DNA of 64,000 nt, taken from contig CAWJBD010000010.1 of assembly GCA_963841045.1 (NCBI GenBank), positions 124,001-188,000 of the forward strand, read 5' to 3'. Below, piece after piece: positions 60,890-64,000 of this stretch. The stretch is from Aalborgiella sp963841045. GTDB lineage: Bacteria > Pseudomonadota > Gammaproteobacteria > Burkholderiales > Burkholderiaceae_C. The notes under the pieces are model-generated. The model was given only the letters and a program-made list of their open reading frames with translations, ran no database searches and was not told the origin of the DNA. A program made the position numbers and the translations under genes. How positions within the stretch are numbered: position 1 is the first letter of the stretch; every line of letters starts with the position of its first letter.

Positions 60890-62491
60890 ATGACCAAACC
60901 ACAAGAAACTGCACGTGCTGAGTTGATTAACCAGCTGGAACAAGCCGAAGAATTCGATATCGCCATCATCGGTGGCGGTGCCACGGGTTTGGGCGTGGCA
61001 TTGGATGCGGCTTTGCGTGGATTCAAAGTGCTGCTGCTGGAATCGCACGACTTTGCCAAAGGCACTTCGTCACGCGCTACCAAGCTGGTGCATGGCGGTG
61101 TGCGCTACTTGGCGCAGGGCAATGTGGCGCTGGTGTACGAAGCCTTGCATGAACGCGCCAACCTCTTGCACAACGCGCCGCACATTGCGCAGCCTTTGTC
61201 GTTTGTGATGCCTTCTTATAAATTTTGGGAAACGCCTTTTTATGGCGCGGGCTTGAAAGCTTATGACGTGCTGGCAGGCAAATCAGGTTTGGGCGCAACT
61301 GAATTTTTAAGCCGCAAACACACCCTGCAAGCCTTGCCGGCCTTGAAAGCGGATGGTCTCAAAGGCGGCGTGAAGTATTGGGACGGCCAGTTTGATGATG
61401 CGCGTTTGGCTTTGGCGCTGGCACGCACAGCTGCACAGCAAGGGGCTTTGCTGTTGAACTACATGCCCGTGACCAAACTGATTCACGAAGACGGCAAACT
61501 GGTCGGCCTGAAATGCCAAGACACCGAAACCGGCAAGAGCTACAAAATCAAGAGCAAATGCATCATCAACGCGACAGGCGTTTGGGTGGACGCGCTGCGC
61601 AAGCAAGATGGTGATGCGCTAAAAAATCCCACAACAGACATTGTTGCGCCCAGCCAAGGCGTGCACGTGGTGGTGGACCGCGAATTCATGCCTTGCGACA
61701 CAGCGATGATGATACCCAAAACAGCAGATGGACGCGTTTTGTTTGCCGTGCCATGGCTGGGCAAAACCATCTTGGGAACAACCGACACGCCGCGACATGA
61801 CTTGGCGCGTGAACCCGAGCCGTTCAAAGACGAGTTGAAATTTATTTTGAGCGAAGCCGGTAATTATTTGAGCAAAGTACCCAAGCGCACTGACATCAAA
61901 TCCATTTGGGTGGGTTTGCGCCCCTTGGTCAAACCGCCCGAAGATTCGGGCGACACCAAAACCATCAGCCGCGAACACACGGTGCTGGTCAGCAGCAGTG
62001 GCTTGGTGACGGTGACGGGTGGCAAGTGGACAACGTATCGCGCCATGGCTGAAGATGTTTTGACACAATGCTTCGACGCGAAATTGTTGCCACACCGACC
62101 TGCGGATGTGACGAAAAATTTCAAACTTGTAGGCGCTCAATCAGGTACGCAATCGTTTGATGCCAGCTCAACCAAACCCAGCAATATGAGCATAGCGCAG
62201 GGCCTGCATTCGTATGGTGATGAGGCCGCGGTGGTGAGCAAATTGCCAGGGCACAAAACCGCGTTGCACGAAGGACTAACCGAAGCCATGGTGCGCTTCG
62301 CCGCCCGCTACGAATACGCCCGCACGGTAGAAGACATGCTGGCACGGCGTTGGCGCACCTTATTCTTAGATGCCAAATTGGCTGCCAGTTTGACTGAGCC
62401 CGTTGCCCTAATTTTGCAAGAAGAAACAGGCCAAGACCCGCAACTGGCCGCGTTTTTAGATTTGGCCAAGCAGTACCAGACTTTGCCGTGA
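60890..62491 (+). CDS. glpD: Glycerol-3-phosphate dehydrogenase (aerobic, FAD-dependent)
   Basis: Membrane-associated FAD enzyme that oxidises glycerol-3-phosphate to dihydroxyacetone phosphate. FAD motif DIAIIGGGATGLGVALDAAL; FAKGTSSRATKLVHGGVRYL, IINATGVWVDALRKQDGD and TVTGGKWTTYRAMAEDVLTQ are all typical. 533 residues, full length, with the C-terminal DAO_C domain. Partner of glpK; both are expected under glycerol-responsive control, though no regulator gene is in the window. Confidence 0.96.
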   Translation: MTKPQETARAELINQLEQAEEFDIAIIGGGATGLGVALDAALRGFKVLLLESHDFAKGTSSRATKLVHGGVRYLAQGNVALVYEALHERANLLHNAPHIAQPLSFVMPSYKFWETPFYGAGLKAYDVLAGKSGLGATEFLSRKHTLQALPALKADGLKGGVKYWDGQFDDARLALALARTAAQQGALLLNYMPVTKLIHEDGKLVGLKCQDTETGKSYKIKSKCIINATGVWVDALRKQDGDALKNPTTDIVAPSQGVHVVVDREFMPCDTAMMIPKTADGRVLFAVPWLGKTILGTTDTPRHDLAREPEPFKDELKFILSEAGNYLSKVPKRTDIKSIWVGLRPLVKPPEDSGDTKTISREHTVLVSSSGLVTVTGGKWTTYRAMAEDVLTQCFDAKLLPHRPADVTKNFKLVGAQSGTQSFDASSTKPSNMSIAQGLHSYGDEAAVVSKLPGHKTALHEGLTEAMVRFAARYEYARTVEDMLARRWRTLFLDAKLAASLTEPVALILQEETGQDPQLAAFLDLAKQYQTLP

Positions 62492-62588
62492 TGTTGAATC
62501 ATTTCCCAAGTTTTTCAACGATATAGCTATCAATCTAGACAGATAGCTTAAAAGCGTTATACTTGGATAAGTTTCCTAGGAGAAAATG

Positions 62589-62822
62589 ATGTCACAAGTT
62601 CAATTGGCTGAAGTTAAAAACAGATTGTCAGAATATGTCAAAGCCGTGCAAACAGGTGCGCGATTTGAAATCACTGTGCGGGGCGTTCCCGTCGCGCAGC
62701 TGATGCCAATTTCTAAAACAACTTCAAAAAAAGGCTTTGCAGCGCGTGTTGCATCACGCATGGCAAAGACAAATGCGCCCTTATTCGATGTGCGTGCTGC
62801 TTTGTTAGAAGGTCGTAAATGA
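62589..62822 (+). CDS. Phd/YefM-type antitoxin
   Basis: 77-residue antitoxin of a type II module. VQLAEVKNRLSEYVKAVQTG and FEITVRGVPVAQLMPI are the Phd family DNA-binding half; the end (FDVRAALLEGRK) should bind the toxin. AGGAG seven bases ahead of the second ATG supports 62589 rather than 62586. The stop overlaps the toxin start (ATGA), so the pair is co-translated and, by family knowledge, autoregulated. Confidence 0.88.
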   Translation: MSQVQLAEVKNRLSEYVKAVQTGARFEITVRGVPVAQLMPISKTTSKKGFAARVASRMAKTNAPLFDVRAALLEGRK

Positions 62823-63241
62823 AAGTGGTGATTGACAATTCAGTGGTCATGCGCTGGTTGTTTAATGATGGAACCAAGGCCGATAAAGATTACGCAACCA
62901 AGGTAGCAGGATTAGTCGAAACCCACGATGTGCAAGTACCCGCACTCTTTGTAGCAGAGGCTGCAAATGTCATATCTCGCGCTCTCAAAGCGCAAGTTAT
63001 CAATGCAGATGACAGCACAACATGTTTTGAATTAATCAACGAGATGGCGGCAACCATTGCATCACCCAAAGACACCCATGCCGTGATGCAACTCACACAA
63101 CGCGCCCAAGAAGATAACTTATCCGCCTACGATGCCAGCTATTTGTTGCTGGCTGAAAATTTGAATTGCGCCTTGGCAACTTTGGACAAAGATTTAAGAA
63201 AAGCAGCCAAACGTCGTAAGGTTGAAATTGCTTGTTTATAG
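62819..63241 (+). CDS. VapC-like PIN-domain toxin
   Basis: 140-residue PIN-domain RNase. Acidic metal ligands: VVIDNSVVMRWLF (first Asp), PALFVAEAANVISRAL (Glu) and AYDASYLLLAENLNCALATL DKDL segment (two Asp). Follows the Phd antitoxin with four-base overlap. Expected to cleave tRNA or rRNA when free; target unknown. Confidence 0.9.
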   Translation: MKVVIDNSVVMRWLFNDGTKADKDYATKVAGLVETHDVQVPALFVAEAANVISRALKAQVINADDSTTCFELINEMAATIASPKDTHAVMQLTQRAQEDNLSAYDASYLLLAENLNCALATLDKDLRKAAKRRKVEIACL

Positions 63242-63259
63242 TCTGTGAATGCCTATATT

Positions 63260-63324
63260 GCTATTATTTTAATAGCAATATAGGCAATCAATACGCCGGC
63301 TAGAGGCCAATTTTCTTCTATAAA
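63260..63324 (+). repeat. Interspersed palindromic repeat copy (between convergent genes)
   Basis: GCTATTATTTTAATAGC head, TAGGCAATCAATACGCCGG core, CTAGAGGCCAATTTTCTTC tail. It lies between the vapC end and the convergent hypothetical gene end (stop at 63329), filling the whole gap. Confidence 0.93.
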
Positions 63325-63328
63325 TTTC

Positions 63329-63610
63329 CTAATTCAACTTACGCTGCTGCACAATCGGCTCTACCAATTCGCGCACATGTTTGCCGGCCAGTTCGGTGAG
63401 GGCGTCTGCGCTCTCAGAGCGGTTGGCGGCCATTTCGATGGCGGGGCGTAGGGCGTTGGCCATGCAGACTTCGGACGCTAAGGTGACGGCCTGAATGATT
63501 TCGGCAAACGGTGCATCGCCAATGGCTTGCATGCGTTTGACAATGAGTTGAAATGCTTCGTGGCCAACTTGGTCAGCCAAGGCATATTGTTCTTGAAGTG
63601 ATAGGCCCAT
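63329..63610 (-). CDS. Small conserved-looking hypothetical protein
   Basis: 93 residues, fully helical by appearance (LSLQEQYALADQVGHEAFQL; IIQAVTLASEVCMANALRPA). No known domain recognised. It lies 38 bp downstream of the helicase gene, same strand, and is probably co-transcribed. Start ATG at 63610. Confidence 0.6.
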   Translation of the reverse strand: MGLSLQEQYALADQVGHEAFQLIVKRMQAIGDAPFAEIIQAVTLASEVCMANALRPAIEMAANRSESADALTELAGKHVRELVEPIVQQRKLN

Positions 63611-63648
63611 GGTGCTTATTTTAGTTGAGCAAAATTAGTTGAGCAGAA

Positions 63649-64000
63649 TTAGATGAGTGTGTTGTCGACTGTATTGGCTTCAGCTGCCTTTTTGGCAAAC
63701 TCTGCGCGTAGCAGGCGCAGCTTTTCGCGGGGATCTTCTTTGGTGGTCTCTTGGTTGAGCGCCATCTCGCCTATGAATCGGCTGGGTTGTGCCGCAATCA
63801 TTTCGCGGCCTTTTTTGCGGCGCTTGGTCCAGCTGACCGACAAGCTGCGCTGTGCGCGGGTGATGCCCACATACATCAAACGGCGTTCTTCTTGCAGGTC
63901 GGTGGCCACTTTTTCATTGGCCATTTCATCGGCCATGGTGGAACCACCCGCAGTTTCGGCATTGGTTTTTTTGCCTGCAGACTTGTCATCACGCTTGAAT
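63649..64000 (-). CDS. UvrD/Rep family DNA helicase, C-terminal part
   Basis: The last 117 residues of a superfamily I helicase; the rest lies right of the window. EERRLMYVGITRAQRSLSVS is motif VI, with the Arg that contacts ATP, and SRFIGEM follows as in Rep/UvrD. The frame is open from 64000. The position of the Lys-rich segment (TKRRKKGRE) fits Rep rather than UvrD, but this cannot be settled from the fragment. Confidence 0.88.
   Translation of the reverse strand, partial: FKRDDKSAGKKTNAETAGGSTMADEMANEKVATDLQEERRLMYVGITRAQRSLSVSWTKRRKKGREMIAAQPSRFIGEMALNQETTKEDPREKLRLLRAEFAKKAAEANTVDNTLI

Noticed and set aside
62526..62547. GCTAT...ATAGC palindrome after glpD as a further repeat copy
   Set aside because: Only the head-like palindrome matches; the core and tail are absent, so it may be an unrelated stem-loop or a worn relic. 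The same holds for 44331-44349.
1..64000. CRISPR arrays, rRNA genes, prophage or IS transposase genes
   Set aside because: None seen: repeats are dispersed rather than regularly spaced, and no transposase, integrase or phage structural protein was recognised.

Overview
The window looks like a chromosomal segment of a betaproteobacterium in the order Burkholderiales, most likely a Comamonadaceae relative. The evidence is the gene set and order (dapA-bamC, pyrG-kdsA-eno-ftsB, accA-(hypothetical)-tilS-lysC-tRNA-Ser, the mutS-Anbu neighbourhood), the protein sequences, and a short palindrome-headed repeat of a type I associate with that family. Most of the window is housekeeping DNA. Accessory or decaying stretches lie at about 3.4-9.0 kb, 18.7-20.7 kb, 31.5 kb, 58.7-59.3 kb and 62.6-63.3 kb.

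Layout. 0-3.4 kb: end of an AlkA-type glycosylase, ribosomal oxygenase RoxA, a SlyD-like FKBP and an omega-transaminase. 3.4-9.05 kb: an AT-rich spore-coat-U fimbrial cluster (pilin, chaperone, truncated usher). The usher stops exactly in a 33-bp copy of the 3' end of tRNA-Ser; a molybdopterin oxidoreductase with a divergent TetR gene follows, and then the intact tRNA-Ser(GCU). 9.1-13.3 kb: lysC, tilS, a caspase-fold-like hypothetical and accA. 13.5-18.7 kb: an Ala-rich lipoprotein, bamC, dapA, a DUF455 ferritin-like protein, a gamma-carbonic anhydrase and hslO. 18.7-24.6 kb: a remnant-rich stretch with two transporters, two VOC proteins and a methyltransferase. 24.6-31.5 kb: NAD-salvage genes, ftsB, eno, kdsA, pyrG and coaBC. 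31.5-37.4 kb: dut, small membrane proteins and lipoproteins, and a fused glycosyltransferase-HAD phosphatase. 37.4-41.3 kb: a J-domain protein with three uncharacterised proteins, then mog. 41.3-48.0 kb: cysE, a Deg-like protease, trmJ, suhB and mutS. 48.0-55.8 kb: the proteasome-like Anbu gene and, after three other genes, its usual partners (transglutaminase, alpha-E, permuted ATP-grasp). 55.9-64 kb: ubiA, a zinc-ribbon membrane protein, proC, glpK/glpD, a Phd-VapC module and the end of a UvrD/Rep helicase.

Two window-wide patterns matter most. First, one short interspersed repeat (about 65 bp, GCTAT...ATAGC head) occurs at least 15 times: nine copies between genes and six inside essential or conserved genes (tilS, DUF455, coaBC, trmJ, mutS, ubiA), plus a probable partial copy in pnuC. 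Coding copies always use one frame per orientation, so unrelated proteins share the same inserted peptide. Second, at least fifteen genes, including the essential eno, tilS and coaBC, carry single-base frameshifts. This points to uncorrected sequencing or assembly indels rather than gene death, so frameshifted genes are annotated as whole genes with the break marked.
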